Shown here: positions 16,107 through 25,331 of the stretch, one piece after another
Position numbering within the stretch: the stretch's first letter is position 1
How the letters are laid out: every line of letters starts with the position of its first letter
Assembly: GCF_000960995.1 (NCBI RefSeq)
Contig: NZ_CP009435.1
Coordinates: forward strand, 1,550,001 to 1,614,000
Length of the DNA stretch: 64,000 nucleotides
Direction: 5' to 3'
Source of the DNA: Burkholderia glumae LMG 2196 = ATCC 33617
GTDB taxonomy: Bacteria; Pseudomonadota; Gammaproteobacteria; Burkholderiales; Burkholderiaceae
Notes under the pieces: generated by a model
The model's database searches: none
Seen by the model: the letters and a program-made list of their open reading frames with translations, nothing else
Told to the model about the DNA's origin: nothing
Made by a program: the position numbers and the translations under genes

Positions 16107-17110
16107 CGATGTCCCGAACGGCTCCGAGCCCCGCCGCCCCCGCGTTGATCGCGATCGACTGGGGCACCACCTCGATGCGCGCGTTCCTGTTCGCTGCCGA
16201 CGGCAGCGTGCTCGAATCGAACGCCCATCCGGCCGGCGTGATGAACCTGCCGCGCGCGGGCGGCACGGCCGCCTTCGACGCGGCTTTCGAGTCGGCCTGC
16301 GGCGCCTGGCTCGACCGCGCGCCGGCGCTGCCGGTGCTGGCGGCCGGCATGGTCGGCAGCGCCCAGGGCTGGCGCGAGGCGCCCTACGTGAACACGCCGG
16401 TCGATGCCGACGCGCTGGTGGATGGCCTGATTCGCGTCGAGTCCTCGCGCGGCGTGGCGGTGGCGATCGTGCCCGGCGTGCTGGAGCCGGGCACGCTGCC
16501 CGACGTGATGCGCGGCGAGGAAACCCAGATCGTCGGCGCGCTGGCCGGTGACGCGGGCCTGGCGAGCGGCGCCGCAGGGGCGCTGATCGGCCTGCCCGGC
16601 ACGCATGCGAAGTGGGCCTGGGTGCGCGACGGCCGCATCGAGCGCTTCCGCACCTACATGACGGGCGAGCTGTTCGCGACGCTGCGCGACCACACCATCC
16701 TCGGCCGCACCATGCAGGCGGGCGAGGCCGACCCCGACGCGTTCCGGCGCGGCGTGGGCGTGGCGCGCGAGAGCCGCGACGCGGGCCTGCTCGCCACCAT
16801 CTTCAGCACCCGCACGCTGGGCCTGACCGGCCAGCTCGCGCCGCAGGCGCAGGGCGACTACCTGTCCGGGCTGCTGATCGGCCACGAGTTGAACGCGCTG
16901 GTCGCGATGCTGGCCGGGGTCGGCACCACGCTGGCCGCGCAGCCGCCCAGGCTGATCGGCGACGGGCGGTTGTGCGAACGTTATCTGACGGCGCTGCGCG
17001 AGTTCGGCTGCGAGGGCGCGCAGGTGGTCGAGCGCGCGACCGAGCGCGGGCTCTGGCGCATCGCCAGCCAGGCGGGCCTCGTGGGCGCCGCCGCCCGCGC
17101 GGTGAGCTGA
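16103..17110 (+). CDS. dgoK: 2-dehydro-3-deoxygalactonokinase
   Basis: The 335-residue kinase phosphorylates 2-keto-3-deoxygalactonate at C6 with ATP. The N-terminal phosphate-binding strand IAIDWGTTSMRAFLF, the LPVLAAGMVGSAQGW stretch and the GLPGTHAKWAWVRDG motif are typical of the DgoK family. It overlaps the IclR gene by 4 bases (ATGA) and precedes its pathway partner dgoA by 35 bases. This kinase-aldolase pair is the signature of the De Ley-Doudoroff route for D-galactose. Confidence 0.93.
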   Translation: MTMSRTAPSPAAPALIAIDWGTTSMRAFLFAADGSVLESNAHPAGVMNLPRAGGTAAFDAAFESACGAWLDRAPALPVLAAGMVGSAQGWREAPYVNTPVDADALVDGLIRVESSRGVAVAIVPGVLEPGTLPDVMRGEETQIVGALAGDAGLASGAAGALIGLPGTHAKWAWVRDGRIERFRTYMTGELFATLRDHTILGRTMQAGEADPDAFRRGVGVARESRDAGLLATIFSTRTLGLTGQLAPQAQGDYLSGLLIGHELNALVAMLAGVGTTLAAQPPRLIGDGRLCERYLTALREFGCEGAQVVERATERGLWRIASQAGLVGAAARAVS

Positions 17111-17145
17111 GCGCGCCGCGCCACTGAATCCAGGAGATCGAACCG

Positions 17146-17826
17146 ATGTCATCCGAACTCACGCTGCCCGCCCCGTACACGCCGCACGACGGGCTCGCCC
17201 GCGCGTTTGCCGCGTGCCCGCTGGTCGCGATCATGCGCGGCCTCACGCCGGCCGAGGCGGTCGAGCACGGCCAGGCCCTGGTCGAGGCCGGCTTCCGCCT
17301 GATCGAGGTGCCCCTCAACTCGCCCGACCCGTTCGCGAGCATCGCCGCGCTGCGCGCGGCACTGCCCGCCGAGGTGCTGGTGGGCGCCGGCACGGTGCTG
17401 CGCCCCGAGTACGTCGACGAGGTCGCCCGCGCCGGCGGCGAGCTGATCGTGATGCCGCACGCGGATGCCGACGTGATCCGCCGTGCCAAGGCGCTCGGCC
17501 TCGCCTGCGCGCCCGGCGTGGCCACGCCGAGCGAGGCGTTCGCCGCGCTGCGGGCCGGTGCGGACGTGCTGAAGATGTTCCCGGCCGAGCAGCTCGGCCC
17601 GATCGCTTTGAAGGCGTGGCGCGCCGTGATCGACGCGCGCGTGCCGCTGGTGCCGGTGGGCGGCGTGACCCCCGACAACATGGGGCCGTACCTGAGCGCC
17701 GGCGCCAATGGCTTCGGCCTCGGCTCGGCACTCTACAAGCCGGGCCAGAGCGCGGCCGCCACCGCGCGGCACGCGCAGGCCTACGTGAAGGGCCTCGCGA
17801 TCGCGCGCGGCGCATCGGCCACATGA
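17146..17826 (+). CDS. dgoA: 2-dehydro-3-deoxy-6-phosphogalactonate aldolase
   Basis: The 226-residue class I aldolase splits KDPGal into pyruvate and glyceraldehyde-3-phosphate. The Schiff-base Lys143 lies in VLKMFPAEQLGP, with Arg31 (IMRGLTP) and Glu54 (IEVPLNSPDPF) at the active site. The MFPAEQ and NSPDPF forms fit the galactonate branch rather than the gluconate Eda at 54850. The stop overlaps the SDR start by 4 bases. Confidence 0.93.
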   Translation: MSSELTLPAPYTPHDGLARAFAACPLVAIMRGLTPAEAVEHGQALVEAGFRLIEVPLNSPDPFASIAALRAALPAEVLVGAGTVLRPEYVDEVARAGGELIVMPHADADVIRRAKALGLACAPGVATPSEAFAALRAGADVLKMFPAEQLGPIALKAWRAVIDARVPLVPVGGVTPDNMGPYLSAGANGFGLGSALYKPGQSAAATARHAQAYVKGLAIARGASAT

Positions 17827-18602
17827 ACCGGCTGGCTGGCAAGACCGCCCTGGTGACGGGCGCCGGCCGCGGGATCGGCGCCGCGATCGCGCTGGCGTTC
17901 GCGCGCGAGGGCGCGGCGGTGGCGATCGCCGAACTCGACGAGGCCGCGGGGGGCGAGGCGGCCGCGTCGATCGTGCGGGCGGTACCCGGCGCGCGCGTGC
18001 TCGTGCAGCGCACCGACGTGACCGAGAGCGCCTCGGTGGCCGCCGCGGTGGCCGCGGCCGAGCGCGAGTTCGGCGCGCTCGACGTGCTCGTCAACAACGC
18101 CGGCGTGAACGTGTTCTGCGATCCGCTGACGATGCGCGACGAGGACTGGCGGCGCTGCTTCGCGGTGGATCTCGACGGCGTCTGGAACGGCTGCCGCGCG
18201 GCGCTGCCGGGCATGGTCGAGCGGCGCCGCGGCAGCATCGTCAACATCGCCTCGACGCACGCCAGCCAGATCATCCCGGGCTGCTTCCCGTATCCCGTCG
18301 CCAAGCACGGCGTGCTGGGCCTGACGCGGGCGCTCGGCATCGAATACGCGTCGCGCAACGTGCGCGTGAACGCGATCGCGCCGGGCTACGTGGAGACCCA
18401 GCTGACCCATGACTGGTGGGACGCGCAGCCCGATCCGCGGGCCGCGCGCGAGGCCACGCTCGCGCTGTCGCCGATGAAGCGCATCGGGCAGCCGGAGGAG
18501 GTGGCGATGACCGCGGTGTTCCTCGCCTCGGACGAGGCGCCGTTCATCAACGCCACCTGCATCACGATCGACGGCGGGCGCACGGCGCTCTACCACGACT
18601 GA
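17823..18602 (+). CDS. SDR oxidoreductase, probable aldose 1-dehydrogenase or sugar SDR
   Basis: The 259-residue classical short-chain dehydrogenase has the NAD(P) motif TGAGRGIG at 14-21, NNAG at 89-92, and catalytic Tyr/Lys in YPVAK. It is translationally coupled to dgoA (ATGA overlap). Its place suggests it oxidises the sugar or an intermediate, and a second SDR in the operon (22436) may do the other step. Which one is the galactose/arabinose 1-dehydrogenase cannot be decided from sequence. Confidence 0.82.
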   Translation: MNRLAGKTALVTGAGRGIGAAIALAFAREGAAVAIAELDEAAGGEAAASIVRAVPGARVLVQRTDVTESASVAAAVAAAEREFGALDVLVNNAGVNVFCDPLTMRDEDWRRCFAVDLDGVWNGCRAALPGMVERRRGSIVNIASTHASQIIPGCFPYPVAKHGVLGLTRALGIEYASRNVRVNAIAPGYVETQLTHDWWDAQPDPRAAREATLALSPMKRIGQPEEVAMTAVFLASDEAPFINATCITIDGGRTALYHD

Positions 18603-18730
18603 CGGCCGCATCCCGCGCGCGGGCCGCGGCCAGGATCGCAAAGAACGCAGCACGCGACGGCCGCGCGCGTGTTGCCTCACAGAATCAGGCGGCCGGAAAC
18701 GAAGCAGTGGCACAACAGGAGACGACCCAG

Positions 18731-19726
18731 ATGAAACGCAGAACCTTTGTCACGCTCGCCGCGGCGGCGGCCATCCTCGCCGGCGCGCCGGTGGTCCATG
18801 CGGCCGACCCGGTGAAGATCGGCTTCCTCGTGAAGCAGCCGGAAGAGCCGTGGTTCCAGGACGAATGGAAGTTCGCCGAGATGGCCGCCAAGGCCAAGGG
18901 CTTCACGCTCGTCAAGATCGGCGCGCCCTCGGGCGAGAAGGTGATGAGCGCGATCGACAACCTTTCGGCGCAGCAGGCGCAGGGCTTCATCATTTGCACG
19001 CCCGACGTGAAGCTCGGGCCGGGCATCGTCGCCAAGGCGAAGTCGCACAACCTGAAGATGATGACGGTGGACGACCGCCTGGTGGACGGCAGCGGCAAGC
19101 CGATCGCGTCGGTGCCGCATATGGGCATCTCGGCCTACAACATCGGCAAGCAGGTCGGCGACGGCCTCGCCGCCGAGATCAAGAAGCGCGGCTGGAACAT
19201 GGCCGAGGTCGGCGCGATCGACATCACCTACGAGCAGCTGCCGACCGCGCACGACCGCACCACGGGCGCGACCGACGCGCTGGTGGCGGCCGGCTTCCCG
19301 AAGGCCAACGTGATCGCGGCGCCGCAGGCGAAGACCGACACCGAGAACGCTTTCAACGCGGCCAACATCGCGCTGACCAAGAACCCGCAGTTCAAGCACT
19401 GGGTGGCCTACGGCCTGAACGACGAGGCGGTGCTGGGCGCGGTGCGCGCCGCCGAAGGCCGCGGCTTCAAGGCCGACAACATGATCGGCATCGGCATCGG
19501 CGGCTCGGATTCGGCGCTCAACGAGTTCAAGAAGCCGCAGCCGACGGGCTTCTACGGCACCGTCATCATCAGCCCGAAGCGTCACGGCGAGGAGACCGCG
19601 GACCTGATGTACGCGTGGATCACGCAGAACAAGATGCCGCCGATGCTGACGCTGACGACCGGCATGCTGGCGACGCGTACCAACGTGAACATGGTGCGCA
19701 CGGAGATGGGTCTCGCGTCGAACTGA
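18731..19726 (+). CDS. araF: Sugar ABC transporter substrate-binding protein (AraF-like)
   Basis: The 331-residue periplasmic binding protein has a signal peptide cleaved after about Ala24 (VVHA|ADP). The mature part is a type I sugar-binding fold with VKIGFLVKQPEEPWFQDEWKF, close to L-arabinose-binding proteins. A strong AGGAG lies 10 bases upstream of the ATG. It is the first of three importer genes embedded in the catabolic operon. L-arabinose-binding proteins also bind D-galactose, which fits the dgoK-dgoA neighbours. Confidence 0.9.
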   Translation: MKRRTFVTLAAAAAILAGAPVVHAADPVKIGFLVKQPEEPWFQDEWKFAEMAAKAKGFTLVKIGAPSGEKVMSAIDNLSAQQAQGFIICTPDVKLGPGIVAKAKSHNLKMMTVDDRLVDGSGKPIASVPHMGISAYNIGKQVGDGLAAEIKKRGWNMAEVGAIDITYEQLPTAHDRTTGATDALVAAGFPKANVIAAPQAKTDTENAFNAANIALTKNPQFKHWVAYGLNDEAVLGAVRAAEGRGFKADNMIGIGIGGSDSALNEFKKPQPTGFYGTVIISPKRHGEETADLMYAWITQNKMPPMLTLTTGMLATRTNVNMVRTEMGLASN

Positions 19727-19815
19727 GGCGCGGCCGGCTCCGGGCCGGCGCGCATCCGGCGTGAAAGCGGGCCGCCGCGCGTGCGGCGGCCCGGCAACAA
19801 GACAGTGGAGGCGAT

Positions 19816-21327
19816 GTGACGGCGGTTCTGCGTTTCGACAATATCGGCAAGGTCTTCCCCGGCGTGCGGGCGCTCGACGGCATTTCGTTCGACGTTCACG
19901 CGGGGCAGGTCCATGGCCTCATGGGCGAGAACGGCGCGGGCAAGTCGACGCTGCTGAAGATCCTCGGCGGCGAATACCAGCCCGATTCGGGCAGCGTGCT
20001 GGTGGACGGCGAGCCGGTGCGCTTCACCAGCGCGGCCGCCTCGATCGGCGCCGGCATCGCGGTGATCCACCAGGAATTGCAGTATGTGCCCGACCTCACG
20101 GTGGCCGAGAACCTGATGCTCGGCCGGCTGCCGAACGCGTTCGGCTGGGTGCGCAAGGGCGATGCGCGGCGTCACGTGCGCGAGCGCCTGCAGGCGATGG
20201 GCGTCGATCTCGATCCGCAGGCCAAGCTGCGGCGCCTGTCGATCGCGCAGCGCCAGATGGTCGAGATCTGCAAGGCGCTGATGCGCAACGCGCGCGTGAT
20301 CGCGCTCGACGAGCCGACCAGCTCGCTGTCGCATCGCGAGACCGAAGTGCTGTTCAAGCTCGTCGAGGAGCTGCGCGCCCAGGGCCGCGCGCTTATCTAC
20401 ATCTCGCACCGGATGGACGAGATCTACCGGCTCTGCGACGCCTGCACGATCTTCCGCGACGGCCGCCGGATCGCCTCGCACCCGAAACTGGCCGAGGTGC
20501 CGCGCGAGCAGCTGGTGAGCCAGATGGTCGGTCGCGAGATCAATGACATTTACCACTACCGGCCGCGCGCGCTCGGCGAGGTGCGGCTCGAGGTGGACGG
20601 CCTGGCCGCCGACAAGCTGCGCGCGCCGGTCAGCTTCAAGGTGCGCGCCGGCGAGATCGTCGGTTTCTTCGGGCTGGTGGGCGCCGGGCGCAGCGAGCTG
20701 ATGCGCGTGATCTACGGCGCGGACCGCCGGCGCGGCGGCACCGTCACGCTCGACGGCCGGCGCATCGAGGTGCGCCGCACCGGCGACGCGATCCGCCACG
20801 GCATCGTGCTGTGTCCCGAGGACCGCAAGGAAGAGGGCATCGTCGCGATGGCCACGGTCGCCGAGAACATCAATATCAGCTGTCGCCGCCATTCGCTGCG
20901 CGCCGGCTTGTTCCTGAACGGGCGGCAGGAGGCCGAGACCGCCGAGCGCTTCATCAAGCTGCTGAAGATCAAGACCCCGAGCCGCCGCCAGAAGATCCGC
21001 TTCCTGTCGGGCGGCAACCAGCAGAAGGCGATCCTCTCGCGCTGGCTGGCCGAGCCCGATCTGAAGGTCGTGATCCTCGACGAGCCGACGCGCGGCATCG
21101 ACGTGGGCGCCAAGAACGAGATCTACCAGGTGATCTACGAACTGGCCGAACGCGGCTGCGCGATCGTGATGGTGTCCTCGGAGCTGCCGGAGGTGCTCGG
21201 CGTGTCCGATCGCATCGTGGTGATGCGCGAAGGCCGGATCGCCGGCGAGATTGCGCGCGCCGAGGCGAACGAACAGGTGGTGCTGAGTCTCGCGCTGCCG
21301 CAGGGGCCGGCCGAGCAGGCCGCCTGA
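19816..21327 (+). CDS. araG: Sugar ABC transporter ATPase (AraG-like)
   Basis: The 503-residue protein carries two fused ABC domains. The N-terminal one has Walker A GENGAGKST at about 36-44 and Walker B VIALDEPTSSL. The C-terminal one has a degenerate Walker A (GLVGAGRSE) and an intact LSGGNQQK signature, as usual for the CUT2 class. Translation starts at GTG 19816, preceded by GGAGG. It energises uptake through araH. Confidence 0.93.
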   Translation: MTAVLRFDNIGKVFPGVRALDGISFDVHAGQVHGLMGENGAGKSTLLKILGGEYQPDSGSVLVDGEPVRFTSAAASIGAGIAVIHQELQYVPDLTVAENLMLGRLPNAFGWVRKGDARRHVRERLQAMGVDLDPQAKLRRLSIAQRQMVEICKALMRNARVIALDEPTSSLSHRETEVLFKLVEELRAQGRALIYISHRMDEIYRLCDACTIFRDGRRIASHPKLAEVPREQLVSQMVGREINDIYHYRPRALGEVRLEVDGLAADKLRAPVSFKVRAGEIVGFFGLVGAGRSELMRVIYGADRRRGGTVTLDGRRIEVRRTGDAIRHGIVLCPEDRKEEGIVAMATVAENINISCRRHSLRAGLFLNGRQEAETAERFIKLLKIKTPSRRQKIRFLSGGNQQKAILSRWLAEPDLKVVILDEPTRGIDVGAKNEIYQVIYELAERGCAIVMVSSELPEVLGVSDRIVVMREGRIAGEIARAEANEQVVLSLALPQGPAEQAA

Positions 21328-21398
21328 GCGGCGGGCGCGGGCGAACGAATCAACATGGAGATGGCGCGGCCTGGCCGCGCGACGCAGGGAGCGACACG

Positions 21399-22415
21399 AT
21401 GCAAGCCAAGGAAAGTATCACGCAGGCAGCCGCCAAACGCACGGCCGAAGCCTTGATTCCGCAGACCAGCGACCGGCAGAAGTGGTGGCAGCAGATCACC
21501 GACTACAGCCTGATCGTGATCTTCGCGGTGATGTTCATCACCATGTCGGTGACGGTCGATCACTTCTTCTCGATCGACAACATGCTCGGGCTCGCGCTGT
21601 CGATCTCGCAGATCGGCATGGTCGCCTGCACCATGATGTTCTGTCTCGCCTCGCGCGACTTCGACCTGTCGATCGGCTCGACGGTGGCGTTCTCGGGCGT
21701 GCTCTGCGCGATGGTGCTCAACGCCACCGACAACACCTTCGTGGCGATCGTCGCGGCAATCGCGGCGGGTGCCGCGATCGGTTTCGTCAACGGCGCGGTG
21801 ATCGCCTACCTGCGCATCAACGCGCTGATCACCACGCTCGCCACCATGGAGATCGTGCGCGGGCTCGGCTTCATCGTCTCGCACGGCCAGGCGGTGGGCG
21901 TCTCGTCGGAGACCTTCATCGCGCTGGGCGGCCTCACGCTGTTCGGCGTATCGCTGCCGATCTGGGTCACGCTGCTCTGCTTCATCGTGTTCGGCGTGCT
22001 GCTGAACCAGACCGTCTACGGCCGCAACACGCTGGCGATCGGCGGCAATCCGGAAGCCTCGCGCCTGGCCGGCATCAACGTCGAGCGCACGCGCGTCTGG
22101 ATCTTCCTGATCCAGGGCGCCGTGACGGCGCTGGCGGGCGTGATCCTCGCCTCGCGGATCACCTCGGGCCAGCCGAACGCGGCCGAGGGCTTCGAGCTCA
22201 ACGTGATCTCGGCCTGCGTGCTCGGCGGCGTGTCGCTGCTGGGCGGGCGCGCAACCATCTCGGGCGTGGTGATCGGCGTGCTGATCATGGGCACGGTCGA
22301 GAACGTGATGAACCTGCTCAACATCGACGCGTTCTACCAGTACCTGGTGCGCGGCGCGATCCTGCTCGCCGCGGTGCTGCTCGATCAGTTGAAGAACCGC
22401 GGCGCGCGCGACTGA
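21399..22415 (+). CDS. araH: Sugar ABC transporter permease (AraH-like)
   Basis: The 338-residue integral membrane protein of the CUT2 family has about nine hydrophobic segments after a 45-residue cytoplasmic N terminus. The loop GRNTLAIGGNPEASRLAGINVER is the conserved ATPase-contact motif of the family. The start ATG at 21399 follows a GGGAG ribosome-binding site; the open frame upstream is not coding. It completes the araF-araG-araH importer. Confidence 0.93.
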   Translation: MQAKESITQAAAKRTAEALIPQTSDRQKWWQQITDYSLIVIFAVMFITMSVTVDHFFSIDNMLGLALSISQIGMVACTMMFCLASRDFDLSIGSTVAFSGVLCAMVLNATDNTFVAIVAAIAAGAAIGFVNGAVIAYLRINALITTLATMEIVRGLGFIVSHGQAVGVSSETFIALGGLTLFGVSLPIWVTLLCFIVFGVLLNQTVYGRNTLAIGGNPEASRLAGINVERTRVWIFLIQGAVTALAGVILASRITSGQPNAAEGFELNVISACVLGGVSLLGGRATISGVVIGVLIMGTVENVMNLLNIDAFYQYLVRGAILLAAVLLDQLKNRGARD

Positions 22416-22435
22416 CGCGCCGGGAGGAACCCCAG

Positions 22436-23224
22436 ATGAACCAAGCAATGGCGGCCGACGCGGCGCGCGGCGCGCGCTACCCGAGCCTGACCGATCGCGC
22501 CGTGCTGATCACGGGCGGCGCCACCGGCATCGGCGCGGCGTTCGTGGCGCATTTCGCGGCACAGGGCGCGCGGGTCGGCTTCGTCGATCTCGACGCCGAG
22601 GCCGGCGCCGCGCTGGTCGAGACGCTGGCCGACGCGCGCCACGCGCCGGTCTTCGCCGCGGCCGACATCACCGACATCGACGCGCTGCGCCGCGCGATCG
22701 AGGCGTTGCGCGCGAATACCGGCCCGATCACGGTGCTCGTCAACAACGCGGCGAACGACAGGCGCCACCGCATCGAGGACGTCACGCCAGAATCGTTCGA
22801 CGCGGCGATCGCGGTCAACCTGCGTCACCAGTTCTTCGCCGCGCAGGCCGTGGCCGACGACATGAAGGCGGCGGGCAGCGGCGCGATCATCAACCTCGGC
22901 TCGATCGGCTGGATGCTGAAGAACGGCGGCTACCCCGTCTACGCGACCTCGAAGGCCGCGGTCCAGGGGCTCACGCGCGCGCTCGCGCGCGATCTCGGGC
23001 CGTTCGGGATACGCGTCAACACGCTGGTGCCGGGCTGGGTGATGACCGACAAGCAGCGCCGGCTGTGGCTCGACGATGCGGGGCGCGCGGCGATCAAGGC
23101 CGGCCAGTGCCTCGAGGCCGAGCTGCTGCCCGACGACCTGGCGCGCGCCGCGCTGTTCCTCGCCTCCGACGACAGCCGTATGATGACGGCGCAGGACGTC
23201 GTCGTCGACGGCGGATGGGCTTGA
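22436..23224 (+). CDS. SDR oxidoreductase, candidate L-arabinose/D-galactose 1-dehydrogenase
   Basis: The 262-residue SDR has the cofactor motif TGGATGIG at about 24-31, NNAA at about 103-106 and the catalytic YATSK. It sits between the importer permease and the aldose 1-epimerase, with a good GGAGG ribosome-binding site. An epimerase feeds a 1-dehydrogenase the right anomer, so the position makes this the better candidate for the sugar 1-dehydrogenase of the operon. That is inference from context. Confidence 0.83.
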   Translation: MNQAMAADAARGARYPSLTDRAVLITGGATGIGAAFVAHFAAQGARVGFVDLDAEAGAALVETLADARHAPVFAAADITDIDALRRAIEALRANTGPITVLVNNAANDRRHRIEDVTPESFDAAIAVNLRHQFFAAQAVADDMKAAGSGAIINLGSIGWMLKNGGYPVYATSKAAVQGLTRALARDLGPFGIRVNTLVPGWVMTDKQRRLWLDDAGRAAIKAGQCLEAELLPDDLARAALFLASDDSRMMTAQDVVVDGGWA

Positions 23225-23288
23225 TCCGGCGTCACCGGCAGCGGTGACGGCCGCCCCTGCGGCGGTGCCGCAGACAGGAGCGACGACC

Positions 23289-24344
23289 ATGACCACCTCG
23301 ACCCCCGGCAATGCGGCCTCTGCGTCCGCCGCGCGTTCCCGGCGCGCGCGCCTTGCCGCGGCCGCGCAGCCCGTGAGCGCCGGGCCGCAGACCTCGAGCG
23401 TCGCGCAGGGCGTGCATGCGGCGGCCGATGCGGCCGTCACGCTGGCCAGCGCCGAACTGCGGCTCGACGTGGTGCCGCATCTGGGCGGCGGCATCGCACG
23501 CTTCGACTGGCGCGGCGACGGCGCGGCCACGCCGATCTTCCGCGGCTGCGACCACGTGGACGCCGGCACCGATCCGAACGCGCTCGGCTGCTATCCGCTG
23601 CTGCCGTATTCGAACCGGATCGGCGGCGGGCGCTTCGAGTGCGAGGGGCGCCGCGTCGAGGTGCCCAGGAACCGCCAGGCCGAACCGCTGCCGATCCACG
23701 GCGACGGCTGGCTCGCGCGCTGGCACCTCGACGAGGTCTCGCCCACCGCGCTGCAGCTCTCGCTCGACCGTCGCGGCGGCGCGCCCTATGCCTATCGCGC
23801 CACGCAGTCGTACGCGCTCGACGGCGCGACGCTGACGATCGCGCTCGCGATCGAGAACTGCGGCGCCGAGCGGCTGCCGTTCGGGCTCGGCCTGCACCCG
23901 TTCATCGTGCGCGAGGCCGGCACCGAGCTCGCCGCCGCCGCCAACGGCCTCTGGCTGTCGGGCGCCGACTGGCTGCCGCGCCGCCACGTCATGGTGCCGC
24001 CCGCCTGGCAGTTCGGCATCGCCTATCCGCTGCCCGCCACGCTCGTCAATCACGCGTTCACGGGCTGGGGCGGCCGCGCGAGCGTCGCCTGGCCGTCGCG
24101 CGGGCTGACCTTGGGCATCGAATCGGACGCCGGCTGCTACGTGCTCTACACGCCGCCCGGCGAGTCGTTCTTCTGCTTCGAGCCGGTCGACCATCCGATC
24201 AACGCCGTGAACCTGCCCGGCGGCGCCGAGCAGCACGGCATGACGCTGCTCGGTCCCGGCGCCCGGCTCGCGCGGCGCTTTCGCTTCACCGTGGAGCGTG
24301 CCCAGGTGCGCCGGCTGGCCGGCTCGCGCGGCGGCAGCGGGTAA
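23289..24344 (+). CDS. Aldose 1-epimerase
   Basis: The 351-residue mutarotase interconverts alpha and beta anomers. The substrate-binding YSNRIGGGRF, the His of LPIHGDGW, the His of GLHPFI and the catalytic Glu of FFCFEPVDHP are all present. Residues 1-40 are a low-complexity Ala/Ser-rich tail before the fold begins near VTLASAELRLDVVP. I start at 23289, where GGAG lies 9 bases upstream, rather than at an earlier ATG. It is the last gene of the sugar operon. Confidence 0.9.
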   Translation: MTTSTPGNAASASAARSRRARLAAAAQPVSAGPQTSSVAQGVHAAADAAVTLASAELRLDVVPHLGGGIARFDWRGDGAATPIFRGCDHVDAGTDPNALGCYPLLPYSNRIGGGRFECEGRRVEVPRNRQAEPLPIHGDGWLARWHLDEVSPTALQLSLDRRGGAPYAYRATQSYALDGATLTIALAIENCGAERLPFGLGLHPFIVREAGTELAAAANGLWLSGADWLPRRHVMVPPAWQFGIAYPLPATLVNHAFTGWGGRASVAWPSRGLTLGIESDAGCYVLYTPPGESFFCFEPVDHPINAVNLPGGAEQHGMTLLGPGARLARRFRFTVERAQVRRLAGSRGGSG

Positions 24345-24347
24345 AAT
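24342..24347 (+). promoter_or_regulatory. -10 box for pyrF
   Basis: TAAAAT overlaps the stop of the epimerase gene and lies 34 bases upstream of the pyrF start. It suggests that pyrF has its own promoter despite the short 36-base gap. No clear -35 was found. Confidence 0.4.
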
Positions 24348-24380
24348 ACGCGGCATTTCCTCAACGATCCGCCGCGAAAC

Positions 24381-25208
24381 ATGTCCGCTCCGCTGACCTT
24401 CATCGACACGCTGCGCGCCGCCTGGCAGCGCACGAACTCCCTGCTCTGCGTCGGACTCGATCCCGAACCGACGCGGTTTCCCGCGCAGTTCACGAACCGC
24501 CCCGAGGCGATTTTCGACTTCTGCCGTGAGATCGTCGATGCAACCGCGCCCTACGCGAGCGCATTCAAGCCGCAGATCGCCTACTTCGCCGCGCACCGTG
24601 CCGAGGACCAGCTCGAACGGCTGATCGCGCATATCCACCTGCAGCATCCGGGCCTGCCGGTCGTGCTCGACGCGAAGCGCGGCGACATCGGCAGCACCGC
24701 CGAGCAGTACGCGCGCGAGGCGTTCGAGCGCTATCGCGCCGATGCCGTCACCGTCAATCCGTACATGGGCTATGACTCGATCGAGCCGTATCTCGGCTAC
24801 GAGGACAAGGGCGTGGTGGTGCTGTGCCGGACCTCGAACCCGGGCGGCTCCGACCTGCAGTTCCTCGAAACGGGCGGCCGCCCGCTCTACCAGGTGGTGG
24901 CCGAGCTGGCCGCGACGCGCTGGAACGAGAAAACCGGGCAGCTCGCGCTGGTGGTCGGCGCGACGTTCCCGAAGGAGATCGAGATCGTGCGCGGCATCGT
25001 CGGCGCGATGCCGCTGCTGATTCCGGGCATCGGCGCGCAGGGGGGCGACGTGCAGGCGACGGTGGCGGCCGGCCGTAGCGCCGATGGCGGCGGCATGATG
25101 ATCAACTCGTCGCGCGCGATCCTCTATGCAAGCAGCGGCGACGATTTCGCCGAGGCCGCCGCACGCGTCGCGCAGGCCACGCGCGACACGATCAACGCGC
25201 ATCGCTGA
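24381..25208 (+). CDS. pyrF: Orotidine 5'-phosphate decarboxylase
   Basis: The 275-residue enzyme makes UMP, the last step of de novo pyrimidine synthesis. The catalytic motif VVLDAKRGDIGSTAEQYA (Lys99, Asp102) and the phosphate-binding GIGAQGG segment identify the longer type 2 subfamily. It is unrelated to the sugar operon upstream and is followed by a strong terminator. Confidence 0.96.
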   Translation: MSAPLTFIDTLRAAWQRTNSLLCVGLDPEPTRFPAQFTNRPEAIFDFCREIVDATAPYASAFKPQIAYFAAHRAEDQLERLIAHIHLQHPGLPVVLDAKRGDIGSTAEQYAREAFERYRADAVTVNPYMGYDSIEPYLGYEDKGVVVLCRTSNPGGSDLQFLETGGRPLYQVVAELAATRWNEKTGQLALVVGATFPKEIEIVRGIVGAMPLLIPGIGAQGGDVQATVAAGRSADGGGMMINSSRAILYASSGDDFAEAAARVAQATRDTINAHR

Positions 25209-25264
25209 GCCCGAGCCGCCGCGCGCCCGTGCATCGCGCCGCGGCGGCCCGTGCAAACCAAACA

Positions 25265-25289
25265 GGGCGCCCCGCGGGGCGCCCTTTCT
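25265..25289. terminator. Intrinsic terminator after pyrF, facing the cinA-like gene
   Basis: A perfect 20-base palindrome (25265-25284; GGGCGCC arms around a GC-rich centre) is followed by TTTCT. It lies between the convergent pyrF and cinA-like genes. The U-tract favours the plus strand. Confidence 0.75.
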
Positions 25290-25331
25290 GCTGGCGGCCC
25301 GGCCCGGCGCGGCCTTGCCCGCCGCGCCGGC

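Noticed and set aside
23231..23248. GTCACC/GGTGAC hairpin between the second SDR and the epimerase as a terminator
   Set aside because: The stem is only 6 bp and lacks a U-tract. It may be a processing site, but nothing supports a call.
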